Shown here one piece after another: positions 36,674 to 45,900 of a DNA stretch of 64,000 nucleotides. The position numbers and the translations under genes were made by a program. Origin of the DNA: JANQNX01 sp965601665 (GTDB lineage: Bacteria; Pseudomonadota; Gammaproteobacteria; Eutrophobiales; Eutrophobiaceae); contig OZ271833.1 of NCBI GenBank assembly GCA_965601665.1, positions 1,240,001-1,304,000 on the forward strand, in the 5' to 3' direction. How positions within the stretch are numbered: the first letter of the stretch is position 1; every line of letters begins with the position of its first letter. Below the pieces are notes generated by a model, which saw only the letters and a list, made by a program, of their open reading frames with translations, had not been told where the DNA came from and ran no database searches.

Positions 36674-38158
36674 TCAGGGATTGACGAGTCGTCTCAGATG
36701 GGGCATCAGGTCGGTAGCAAACAAACCACGTTCTCCTTCCGCGGCGGCAGCATCAGCAGACGCAGCATGCAGAAGGACGCCAAGGCAGGTTGCATCGTTG
36801 ATATCCATTCGTTGCGCAACAAGACCGGCAATAACGCCGGTCAGTACATCGCCCATACCGCCGCTGGACATACCCGGGTTGCCCTTGTCACAAACGAATA
36901 GCCTGCCATTTTGGTCAACCACAATACTGCCATTGCCTTTTAACACTACTGGACCACTAAACTGTTGCTGAAGTGCGGCTGCCGCATGGTAACGATTATG
37001 CTGGACATCAGCCGTGGTGACGTCAAGCAATCGCGCTGCCTCACCAGGATGCGGGGTCAATATCCAGTTAGCAGCACTGCGCTTGTCTACTGCCAACAGG
37101 TTCAGTGCGTCTGCGTCAATAACCAGTGGCAATCCGGATTCCAGTACCCGCGCCAGTAATTGTTGCGCCCATTCAGATTGTCCCAGTCCAGGGCCAATAG
37201 CAACAACGCTTGCACGTCTTAGTAATGGCATGAGTGCAGAAACAGAATCAACGCCGTGCGCCATTACCTCGGGCCGCGAACTGCTGATTATCTGTGCGTG
37301 CTCGGGACGGGTGGCCACACTGATCAGCCCTGCTCCAACTCGCCCTGCTGCTTCCGCCGCCATTATTACCGCACCTTGAAAACCGTAATCGCCACCGATG
37401 ACGAGAACATGACCAAATTCACCCTTATGGGCATTGCGCTGGCGAGGTTCAAGCAAATGTAAATAGTCCTGAACTAACAATCGGGTGACATCATGCTGAC
37501 CCAGTCGCTGATATGCCTGGTCCGGCACCTCGAGATCGTTAAACAATATCTTGCCTGAATATTCTTCACCATTATTGGTAAACATGCCTTGTTTAAGACC
37601 AATGAAACTGGGTGAAATATCTGCCTTAACCGCCTTCCCCATCACCTGTCCTGTATCGGCCTGTAGCCCGGATGGGATATCGATGGCTACAACGGGTAAT
37701 AATGAATCATTGATGGCATCTATTGCCTCGGCCATTGAGCCGGTGACATCGCGGTCCAGGCCGGTACCAAACAAGGCATCAACCACAATGTCAGTGTCAT
37801 TTAACATGTGGGCGGAAAAAGGCGCCGGCGTGGCGCCAGTGGCAACGAGATCCCTGTATGCCGTATCGGCATCACCCTTTAATTGGTCCGGATCGTGTAA
37901 ATAGGCGATGCTCACCTGTTTTCCTTCTTCAAGCGCAAAACGGGCAAGTACATATCCATCACCGGCATTGTTCCCACCACCACAAACCACCAGTATTTTG
38001 CGCGCTTCCGGCCAGTGCTGTTTCAAACATCCGTAACTAAAGCTGGCCGCACGCTGCATCAGGTCATAACCAAGTATCTTTAATTCGTCTATCGCGATGC
38101 GATCCAGTTCACGTACGTGCTCGGCGGTGTAAAGCTGTTGCGGTAATTGATATGCCAT
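36674..38158 (-). CDS. nnr: bifunctional NAD(P)H-hydrate epimerase / ADP-dependent dehydratase
   Basis: Repairs hydrated NADH and NADPH. The N-terminal YjeF domain (residues 1-215) is the epimerase, with VVCGGGNNAGDGYVLAR and VDALFGTGLDRDV. The C-terminal ribokinase-like domain (about 225-490) is the dehydratase, with GDYGFQGAVIMAAEAAGRVGAG, the ATP-site ILTPHPGEAARLL and GNPGMSSGGMGDVLTGVIAG. The 494-residue fused form is usual in proteobacteria. Expected operon with orn upstream and tsaE downstream. Confidence 0.95.
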   Translation of the reverse strand: MAYQLPQQLYTAEHVRELDRIAIDELKILGYDLMQRAASFSYGCLKQHWPEARKILVVCGGGNNAGDGYVLARFALEEGKQVSIAYLHDPDQLKGDADTAYRDLVATGATPAPFSAHMLNDTDIVVDALFGTGLDRDVTGSMAEAIDAINDSLLPVVAIDIPSGLQADTGQVMGKAVKADISPSFIGLKQGMFTNNGEEYSGKILFNDLEVPDQAYQRLGQHDVTRLLVQDYLHLLEPRQRNAHKGEFGHVLVIGGDYGFQGAVIMAAEAAGRVGAGLISVATRPEHAQIISSSRPEVMAHGVDSVSALMPLLRRASVVAIGPGLGQSEWAQQLLARVLESGLPLVIDADALNLLAVDKRSAANWILTPHPGEAARLLDVTTADVQHNRYHAAAALQQQFSGPVVLKGNGSIVVDQNGRLFVCDKGNPGMSSGGMGDVLTGVIAGLVAQRMDINDATCLGVLLHAASADAAAAEGERGLFATDLMPHLRRLVNP

Positions 38159-38173
38159 AACGACGTACCGGTG

Positions 38174-38716
38174 TTAACAGTTAAAAAAGTGTTCCCGGTA
38201 AAATTGTAGTTCTGCAATGGAATCACGGATGTCATCGAGTGCAAGATGCGTGGCTTGCTTCTCATAGGCGGGTTTGTCAGGCGCCCAACGCTTGACCATT
38301 TCCTTGACTGAACTGACATCCAGGTTTCGATAGTGGAAGTAGGATTCCAGGGCTGGCATCAGGCGGTGCATGAAACGCCGGTCCTGGCAGATACTGTTCC
38401 CACACATCGGCGATTTTCCAGCGGGCACCCATTTTTCAACAAAAGCCAGCATCTGCTGCTCTGCCTCGGCTTCATCACAGGCACTTTCTTTTACGCGTTT
38501 GGTCAAACCGGATTGACCATGTTGCCGTGTATTCCATTCATCCATGCGCTCAAGCACTTCATCGGGTTGAAAAATGGCCAATACGGGACCTTCTTCCAGG
38601 ATGTTTAGGTTGGAATCGGTAATGATGGTCGCGATCTCAATAATATAATCGTTATCGGTGTCCAGACCTGTCATTTCGAGGTCGGTCCAGATGAGGTTAT
38701 TTTCAGATTGTGACAT
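38174..38716 (-). CDS. orn: oligoribonuclease
   Basis: DEDDh exonuclease that degrades di- to pentaribonucleotides, including pGpG left from c-di-GMP breakdown. WTDLEMTGLDTDND holds the first acidic pair; SICQDRRFMHRLMP and KQATHLALDDIRDSI carry the rest of the DEDDh set. At 180 residues it is full length. Its presence is relevant to the c-di-GMP proteins elsewhere in the window. Confidence 0.96.
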   Translation of the reverse strand: MSQSENNLIWTDLEMTGLDTDNDYIIEIATIITDSNLNILEEGPVLAIFQPDEVLERMDEWNTRQHGQSGLTKRVKESACDEAEAEQQMLAFVEKWVPAGKSPMCGNSICQDRRFMHRLMPALESYFHYRNLDVSSVKEMVKRWAPDKPAYEKQATHLALDDIRDSIAELQFYREHFFNC

Positions 38717-38826
38717 GATGTGCCCGTAATGATTGAATATTTCATTTTAATCATTATTTACAGAAGATGAACATAGTTAACGCAGGAAATCGTTTCACTC
38801 AGTGAGACAAGGGAGAGAAGAAGTTC

Positions 38827-40071
38827 GTGAACAGTTTTAGTTACATTTTTTTGTTTTGCCTCGTTGCCAGCATTATTACCCAATGGGTACTGGTCAAGCG
38901 CCACGTACAACACATACGCGCCAACCGGGCCAACGTGCCAGCTGATTTCAGCGAGAAGATACCTCTCGAGTCACACCACAAGGCCGCTGATTATACCCAG
39001 GCAAAAGTAAAGACCGGGCTTGCAGAGCTTATCATCGGCTCAGTGATTTTACTTGGCTGGACAATTGGTGGCGGTTTGCAATTTCTCGATAATCATGTGC
39101 GTGCACTGGGCCTTGCAGAAATCTATACCGGCACGTTGTTTATCATGGCAGTATTTCTGATTAGTTCGATACTGGATGTTCCCATGTCGCTGTATCGTAC
39201 CTTTAAGCTTGAGCAATCGTTTGGTTTTAACAAGATGACCATCGGCTTGTTCTTCGTTGATATGATCAAAAATGGCGTTGTCGCCGCTATCATAGGCACC
39301 CCGTTGCTGCTGTTTGTGCTTTGGATAATGGAGAACAGTGGTAGTTACTGGTGGATTTATGTGTGGATGACCTGGCTTGGTTTTAGCCTGCTAATGATGT
39401 GGGCATACCCGGCGTTTATCGCCCCACTGTTCAATAAATTTCGACCGTTGGAAAATGAAGAACTAAGGACAAGAATAGAAAACCTGCTGACTCGCAACGG
39501 TTTCAAGAGCCAGGGCATTTTCGTTATGGATGGGTCAACTCGTTCAACCCATGGCAACGCCTACTTTACAGGCCTGGGGGCCAATAAGCGCATTGTCTTT
39601 TTTGACACGCTAATAGATGAACTCAGTTATGACGAGATCGAAGCAGTACTTGCGCATGAGCTTGGCCATTTCAAGTGCAACCATATCAAAAAACGAATCA
39701 CTGTTCTGGGCTCGGTATTTTTGGTCGGACTCGGTATTCTCGGCTGGCTTATCAATGAACCCTGGTTTTACAGCGGACTGGGCGCAGGAATACCATCAGA
39801 TCATATGGCGCTGGTATTATTCATGATTGCATCTCCGGCATTTACGTTCTTCATGCAACCATTATTTTCTTCAATATCTCGACAGCATGAGTTCGAGGCC
39901 GATGATTTTGCCGCAGACCAGGCCCAAACCGAAAACCTGATCACCGCTTTGGTAAACCTCTATCGGGAAAATGCAAACACGCTGACACCGGATCCCCTTT
40001 ACTCAGCATTCCATGATTCGCATCCGCCAGCACCAATTCGTATCGCTCACTTGAAGAGCAAATTTGCATGA
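38827..40071 (+). CDS. M48-family (STE24/CAAX-like) membrane zinc metalloprotease
   Basis: An integral membrane protease of 414 residues. The N-terminal half has about five helices. The zinc motif HELGH lies in VLAHELGHFKCNH (about residue 278), with the third ligand region in SRQHEFEADDFAAD (about 355). This matches the Ste24-like M48 family, which in bacteria acts in membrane-protein quality control. The start is a GTG at 38827 preceded by GGGAGAGAAGAA. Its TGA overlaps the start of the cytochrome gene (ATGA), so the two are coupled. It is divergent from orn. Confidence 0.9.
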   Translation: MNSFSYIFLFCLVASIITQWVLVKRHVQHIRANRANVPADFSEKIPLESHHKAADYTQAKVKTGLAELIIGSVILLGWTIGGGLQFLDNHVRALGLAEIYTGTLFIMAVFLISSILDVPMSLYRTFKLEQSFGFNKMTIGLFFVDMIKNGVVAAIIGTPLLLFVLWIMENSGSYWWIYVWMTWLGFSLLMMWAYPAFIAPLFNKFRPLENEELRTRIENLLTRNGFKSQGIFVMDGSTRSTHGNAYFTGLGANKRIVFFDTLIDELSYDEIEAVLAHELGHFKCNHIKKRITVLGSVFLVGLGILGWLINEPWFYSGLGAGIPSDHMALVLFMIASPAFTFFMQPLFSSISRQHEFEADDFAADQAQTENLITALVNLYRENANTLTPDPLYSAFHDSHPPAPIRIAHLKSKFA

Positions 40072-40358
40072 CAAGCCTGGCTCGCAGCGTTTCAGCGTTG
40101 GTAATGCTGCTAGGTACGCTGTCTGCCAGTGCCGGGGATATTGAAAACGGCAGGCAGCTTCATAATGACAATTGTGTTCGCTGCCATAAACCGTCGGTAT
40201 ATACGCGCGAGAACCGCATGATTAACAGTTACGACGCCTTGCAGGAACGGGTCAGGCAATGCGAAATCATGGCGGAAATGGCCTGGTTCGATGAAGAAAT
40301 CGACGACGTTGTGAGTTTTCTAAACCACACCTACTATAAATTTGAAACTGACAAGTGA
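40068..40358 (+). CDS. small periplasmic c-type cytochrome
   Basis: A 96-residue monohaem protein. A signal peptide (residues 1-22, cleaved after SASA) is followed by the haem motif C36VRC39H40. An extra Cys65 and Met68/Met71, one of which may be the distal haem ligand, lie in RQCEIMAEMAW. The end is the conserved-looking DVVSFLNHTYYKF. It resembles short cytochromes annotated only as cytochrome c. The gene is coupled to the M48 protease by an ATGA overlap; a joint role is inferred from that alone. Confidence 0.85.
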   Translation: MTSLARSVSALVMLLGTLSASAGDIENGRQLHNDNCVRCHKPSVYTRENRMINSYDALQERVRQCEIMAEMAWFDEEIDDVVSFLNHTYYKFETDK

Positions 40359-40370
40359 GCGTGACCGGGG

Positions 40371-40787
40371 TCAGTATCTGCTTGTCAAATAGCGATACAG
40401 ATATTCCCTAGAATTACCACCGAACATCCTGAACTGAAGACCAATAATAAATTTCTCATCCGCAATCGTGTCAGGCTGTATTGCGACATATTGAACCTGG
40501 CAGGAAATATCAACAATAGCGCTGCGAGATCCAAGTGGCACGCTAAATAAAACCCTGACCACACGCGGCGCTTCACTGCTGACCATCAGCCCTTCCGGAT
40601 TGATGGCCATTACCTCTGCATAGGTAGCCCGCAGGCTGATACCCTCTGCACAAAGGTCATGGCAATGAAACGTATGACGGGAACCGTTGTCCGTGTACGT
40701 GCAGATTTCCAGCTGCTGCCGGGAAAAATAATGATTTGTTGTCGCTGAGTTGCGCTCGGCAAGCGCGCCTGAAGATACATGATTCAT
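40371..40787 (-). CDS. degenerate PilZ-like protein
   Basis: About 138 residues with a beta-rich core like a PilZ domain (TFHCHDLCAEGISLRA, followed by SAIVDISCQVQYVAI and FIIGLQFRMF). The usual DxSxxG is replaced by DLCAEG and no clear RxxxR precedes it, so c-di-GMP binding is doubtful. The start is taken at the second ATG (40787), which has GGAGG six bases upstream; the first ATG at 40793 directly abuts the GGAGG. It lies opposite to the flanking cytochrome and DUF692 genes. Confidence 0.6.
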   Translation of the reverse strand: MNHVSSGALAERNSATTNHYFSRQQLEICTYTDNGSRHTFHCHDLCAEGISLRATYAEVMAINPEGLMVSSEAPRVVRVLFSVPLGSRSAIVDISCQVQYVAIQPDTIADEKFIIGLQFRMFGGNSREYLYRYLTSRY

Positions 40788-40918
40788 ACTCATCCTCCAG
40801 ATAACATCCTGTTATCATTTACTCATGTTATATTTACCGTGTTTCCATAAGCTAATTGAAATTCTTTGCAAATTAGTGACAGTACTGTTTACGCTGTGTG
40901 ACCGGGAATCAATTAATC

Positions 40919-41809
40919 ATGCTTGAACTGGACACATTACCTACACTTGGGGTCGGGGCCAGCCTCAGCCTTGCGTCCGACCCGGACCCGGTAACACTGG
41001 TCAAGGCGCACGGTGGCCCGGCATTTGTCGAGTATGCCGGACTGGTTGATGTTGACCGTGTCATTGATGAAGTAAAAAGCATCCAGGCAGCGGGCGCACC
41101 GGTGCTATACCACCCTTCATACATCAATTTTTGCGGTTCATTCCCCAATTCCGATGCCTGGCTGGAATCCACGGCCAGGCATATCGATGCGGTTAACTCT
41201 GCCTGGTTTGCCCAGGACCTGGCGTATTGCTTCTGGCAGGAAGGACAGAATTACTCTACCCAGATGGGCTATTTTATCCCTCCAATCTTTAACGAGGCAT
41301 CATTGGAACTGGCTATTGAGCGTGTGCGTGAAGTCCAGGCGAAAGTCAGCGTGCCTGTCGCGATCGAACCGCCCCCAATGTGTTTCATTGTTGGCAAGCT
41401 TGATCTATTCGAGTTTTTCGGACGCATCGCCGATGCCGCTGACTGCGCAATTCTACTCGATATGGGACACCTTGTTTCCTACGAGATGGCCAGCGGGAAA
41501 TCGATCACCAAACAACTCGGTTCGCTACCCGTTGAACGGGTTGTTGAGCTACACGTCGCTGGTGGCAAGGTCAAGCAAACACCCTCTGGCTCTGTTTACG
41601 TGGATGCACATGAATGTGAAATCGTGGATGAAACATGGAGCATGCTTACGAAAATGTTGCCCGAGTTACCCAATATCAAGGCCGTCTGTTACGAATGCGA
41701 AAACGTTAACGAACACATTGTCCTCGATAACCTGCAACGGATTCGTACAAAGGTAACTGAACTCAGTAGTAGTAAAACCCTGGTAAAACAGCTGGATCAG
41801 GTTGCATGA
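40919..41809 (+). CDS. DUF692/MNIO-family (multinuclear non-haem iron oxidase) enzyme, divergent
   Basis: A TIM-barrel protein of 296 residues. MNIO enzymes such as MbnB, TglH and ChrH use two or three iron ions to oxidise cysteine or other residues in precursor peptides. Likely ligands, numbered from the ATG at 40919, are His65 (YHPS), Glu150 (AIEPPP), Asp181 and His184 (LLDMGHL), His212 (ELHVAGG) and Asp229/His231 (YVDAHE). The local motifs differ from the common DUF692 forms (ENVS, LLDVNN, HLAGH, DTH), so it is a separate clade. A GTG at 40898 would add seven residues. It overlaps the next gene by ATGA. No precursor peptide gene is evident beside it. Confidence 0.78.
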   Translation: MLELDTLPTLGVGASLSLASDPDPVTLVKAHGGPAFVEYAGLVDVDRVIDEVKSIQAAGAPVLYHPSYINFCGSFPNSDAWLESTARHIDAVNSAWFAQDLAYCFWQEGQNYSTQMGYFIPPIFNEASLELAIERVREVQAKVSVPVAIEPPPMCFIVGKLDLFEFFGRIADAADCAILLDMGHLVSYEMASGKSITKQLGSLPVERVVELHVAGGKVKQTPSGSVYVDAHECEIVDETWSMLTKMLPELPNIKAVCYECENVNEHIVLDNLQRIRTKVTELSSSKTLVKQLDQVA

Positions 41810-42723
41810 GCCTCATTAACCAGGAACAACTTTTATTCGATCTATTGTTTGATAACGACACCAGGGCGAACTATATAGCAAATGCTGAAGCGGTATTCGC
41901 GAACTATGAGCTGGATGAAAAGGAACGCGAGGACTTTAGCACAATACGCATCGAGGCACTTGAACTGGATGCCAACATGCGAAATCAACTGCTGTTATCC
42001 ACGATAAGCCACAGCTATCCAGCCTCTTTTTCCCTGGTTTCTGCCCTGCCCACCGGCATCGAGTTATTACGTGGCGTGGTTGATGCCGAACTCATGCGCA
42101 CGCCACCGCTACAGCGCGTAACCGTTTATGGCCAGCGTCTTTGCGAACAGCTCAAATCATTAATTTTGCCAGAAGAATCCCTGCGCAATGCCATCATCGC
42201 TGTAGCCGAAGTCGAGACAGGCATGGCCTGGACTGCTGCAGCGCTCAAACAGCGAACCATAAGCGGTAAAGAGATTCCTGCAATACCAGCCGTATTACCT
42301 GAGAATTGGACAACCATACCAATGCGCCTCGCTGATTACGTTAGCGTTGCGATGCTGCCCGTATCCTATAACCGGCTACTACAGCAGGTTGCTGGCAAAC
42401 AGGATATAGACGCATGGTCACGCGTATCAAAAAAGCCATTAGCGCCTTCGCGCCTGTCCCGTGTATTAAAACCGCAAAACACCACATTAATTGTGGCCCA
42501 GGCACGGTTGCTACATGCCTCTGTCTGCGAACCCGGCACTACCCACCAGACCCTGGAATTAAGCGAGGGCTTTGCCCACCTGTTTCAACACATCAGCAGT
42601 AAGCCGAGTGTGGAACAGCTTCTGGAGGCCTTGAAAAAAGCGGGTGCGCCGGCTGCGCTGACACAAAGTGTGCGCGCCGGTTTTGAGCAACTGTTTAGCG
42701 AGGGCATGCTGATACCTGCCTGA
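41806..42723 (+). CDS. uncharacterised partner of the DUF692/MNIO enzyme
   Basis: I do not recognise this 305-residue protein. It is soluble, largely helical and Leu/Ala/Glu-rich. It has no signal peptide, no transmembrane segment and no Cys-rich motif. The last 50 residues (SVEQLLEALKKAGAPAALTQSVRAGF...) look like a small helical domain of the winged-helix or peptide-recognition type. MNIO enzymes normally work with a partner that recruits the substrate (for example MbnC, TglI, BufC); this gene is coupled to the enzyme by an ATGA overlap and is likely that partner. It does not look like the DUF2063 (BufC) family. Confidence 0.7.
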   Translation: MSLINQEQLLFDLLFDNDTRANYIANAEAVFANYELDEKEREDFSTIRIEALELDANMRNQLLLSTISHSYPASFSLVSALPTGIELLRGVVDAELMRTPPLQRVTVYGQRLCEQLKSLILPEESLRNAIIAVAEVETGMAWTAAALKQRTISGKEIPAIPAVLPENWTTIPMRLADYVSVAMLPVSYNRLLQQVAGKQDIDAWSRVSKKPLAPSRLSRVLKPQNTTLIVAQARLLHASVCEPGTTHQTLELSEGFAHLFQHISSKPSVEQLLEALKKAGAPAALTQSVRAGFEQLFSEGMLIPA

Positions 42724-42923
42724 TTAAAGCATAAGCAATTGTTTATTATGTTATTTTTAATGATGCACCTCAGATGCTATATCTCTTGACCATGCCAGGT
42801 TTTTGGCATCGTGAACTTCTGAAAAAACACTCTGCAGCCTGCATGCATGGCACACTTAATGCTGCATATTACTTAAATAACTAAAATCGCCAGTAATTTG
42901 ACAGCTGGCAATAAAGACGAGCT

Positions 42924-45900
42924 ATGGATACAGATCCCAACGCCGACTCCAAACTGGACGGCCAACAGACACTGATACGTTTTATACAGAGCGCGGCGGT
43001 GTCTATCGCCATGTTTGACACTGACATGAATTATATCGCCTGGAGCCGCGCCTACACGGAAGAGTTTAATCTGGCTGATGAAGACCTTTTCGGCCGCAAC
43101 CATTATGACGTCATGCCCGATCTGCCGGACAAATGGAAGGCCGTACATCGGCGTTGCCTGGCGGGAGCAAGCGAGACTGCCGATGAAGATTTGTATGTAT
43201 CAAATGATGGCAAAATGTCTTGGCATGAATGGAATGTACGACCATGGTATGAAAGCGAGCATGTTATTGGCGGCATTGTGCTGCAACGCAAGGACGTCAC
43301 CGAACGCAAGCTGGACAAACAACACCTGCTGCAATTTCAACAAATCGTCGATGATAATGCCGACTACATTGCGCTTCTCGATACACAATCCCGCTACCAG
43401 ATAGTCAACAAGGCCTACCTGAACGCCAATAACAAAACAAAAGAAGAGTTAATTGGCCGCACGCCAGTCGAGATATTTGACAGGGAAACTTTCGAAAACG
43501 TGCTCAAACCCAACGCCCTGCGCTGCATGCAGGGCGAAACAATCCATACGCAGGCGTGGTTAAGCTTCCGCGATGGAGCAGTGCGCTTTGTCGATATCAA
43601 TTACACCCCGTTTTATGATGAAAATGGGGCTGTTAGTGGCTACATTACAAACGGCCGTGATATCACCAACCGGCAAAAACTCCAGGAACAGCTGGATGAA
43701 GCGCTGTTGCAAAACAAACTCATTCTTGAGTCCGCAGGCGCCGGTATCTACGGCCTCGACAGTGAAGGCCGCACAACGTTTATAAACCCTGCAGCTGAAG
43801 AAATGCTGGGCTGGATCAGGCAAGACCTGATTGGAAAGTTACAGCATGACGTGATTCACCATAGTCACAGAGATGGTTCACCGTTTCCTGTCAACGAATG
43901 TCCAATTTATAAGACGTTTACCGATGGTCAAACGTATACCACCAGCAATGACTTCTTCTGGCGTAAAGACGGCACCGCGTTCCCGGTCGAATACACGGTC
44001 ACACCGATTATCCAGGATGGTAATAACCAGGGTGCCGTGGTCATTTTCCGCGACATCACAAAAAAGATAGAAAGGCAGGAGCAATACAGATCGATATTCA
44101 ACCAGGCTGCAGTCGGCATAACGCGTCTTTCACTGCATGGTGACTACACAGATGTTAACGACAAGTTCTGCAAAATACTGGGATACAGCAAGGAAGAACT
44201 GTTACAGCTAAACAGCACTGAACTGACTCATCCTGACGACAGGTCAAAAGACAAGATGATGATGCGCAAGGCGATTAATGGCGACGTAGATGAATACACG
44301 CTGGAAAAACGCTACATCCGGAAAAATGGTGAATATATCTGGGTCAACCTGACAGCATCGTTGATTCGCCTTAATGACGGACAGCCCCACAACTTTATCA
44401 CTATCGTTCAAGACATCAATGAACGTAAGAAAACTGAGTTTGCCCTGCAATATAGCGAAGAACGTTACCGGTCATTAGTCGAAGCAACCACATCCATTAT
44501 CTGGACAACAAGTGGTGATGGTGAATTTACCGAACCACAGCAGTCATGGGAAAAATTTACCGGGCAGATGTGGCCTGAATACCAGGGCATGAACTGGAAA
44601 AAAATGATCCATCCTGATGATGTTGACCGAATTTTGCGTGAATGGTCAAACGCCGTAAAAACAAAGCGTTTCTACAAGACGTATGGGCGTATCTGGAACA
44701 AGCAACTTAACGAGTGGCGAAATTTCGATGTATCGGCAGTACCGCAGATTGACCAAAACGATATCGTACAGGAATGGGTTGGCTTTATCACCGATACGAC
44801 GCAATCATTCCGTCTTGAAAAGAAATTGATCTACACACAGGAATTGTTGAACAAGACAGAACAGATTGCACGTATAGGCGGTTGGGAGTTTGATCTTGAG
44901 CGTGAACATTTAACATGGACTGACATGACCTATGAACTACATGAACTGCCTTATGATTACACCCCTTCGGTCGATGATGCCATTGGTTTTTATTATGGCG
45001 AGTCACGCGAGCAAATTGAAAACGCATTCAATAATTTATTGGACGCGGGCGAACGCTTCGATCTTGAACTACGTTTTAAAACAGCTAAAGACAGATTAAT
45101 CTGGGTCAGGGTTATCGGCGAACCTATCTATCAGCACAATGAAATGGTGTCCGTCGCTGGTACTTTCGAGGACATCACTGCCAGGAAAAATTATGAAAAC
45201 GCCGTCGTTGCCAGCGAGGAAAAATACAGAACGCTGGTCGAATCTTCGCCTTATTCAATTTACCAGCTTAGTGACGATGGCAAGATTATTTCAATGAATC
45301 GTGCCGGACAACAGATGTTCAATGTTGAAAAAGAAGTTGATGTTACAGGCGGTAATTTTATTCATTATGTGAACTCTGCCGATCAAAACTCGGTACAGGA
45401 CGAGATCAACAAGGCGCTATCCGGTGTACACAGTGCTTTTGAATTCCAATCCACCAACGGTCTTGATTTCAGTTCCACGCTGGTACCAATCTATGACAAG
45501 GATAACCCTTCCAGGGTCGATAAATTACTGGGTATTACGCTCGATATCACCGAAAGTAAATCTGCCCAGAAACAGCTTAACTACCAGGCTTCCCATGATG
45601 TTCTGACACAACTCATCAATCGACGGGAATTCGAGCACCGTGCCATACGTCTGCTGGAAACGGTAAGTTCGACTGGTGGTGAACACGCACTGTGTTTTAT
45701 GGATCTGGACCAGTTCAAAGTGGTCAATGATACCTGTGGTCATACCGCAGGAGACGAACTGTTAAGACAAATCAGCGTCACTTTACAGGCCGTTGTTCGA
45801 AAAAGGGACACACTTGCCAGACTGGGTGGCGATGAATTTGGTTTACTGCTCGAACATTGCCCACGCTCGCAAGCCATACGTGTCGCCGAAGAAATACTGG

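Noticed and set aside
40068..40358. The small cytochrome as substrate of the MNIO enzyme
   Set aside because: It has a normal signal peptide and CxxCH motif and is coupled to the M48 gene; an opposite-strand gene separates it from the MNIO pair.
42792..42809. ATGCCA/TGGCAT hairpin as a terminator for the MNIO operon
   Set aside because: The stem is only six base pairs and no U-run follows.
42792..42884. A 30-codon ORF downstream of the MNIO partner gene as a possible precursor peptide
   Set aside because: It has only one Cys and no repeated core, no ribosome binding site is seen, and its start lies within a small inverted repeat. Support is too weak to call it a gene.
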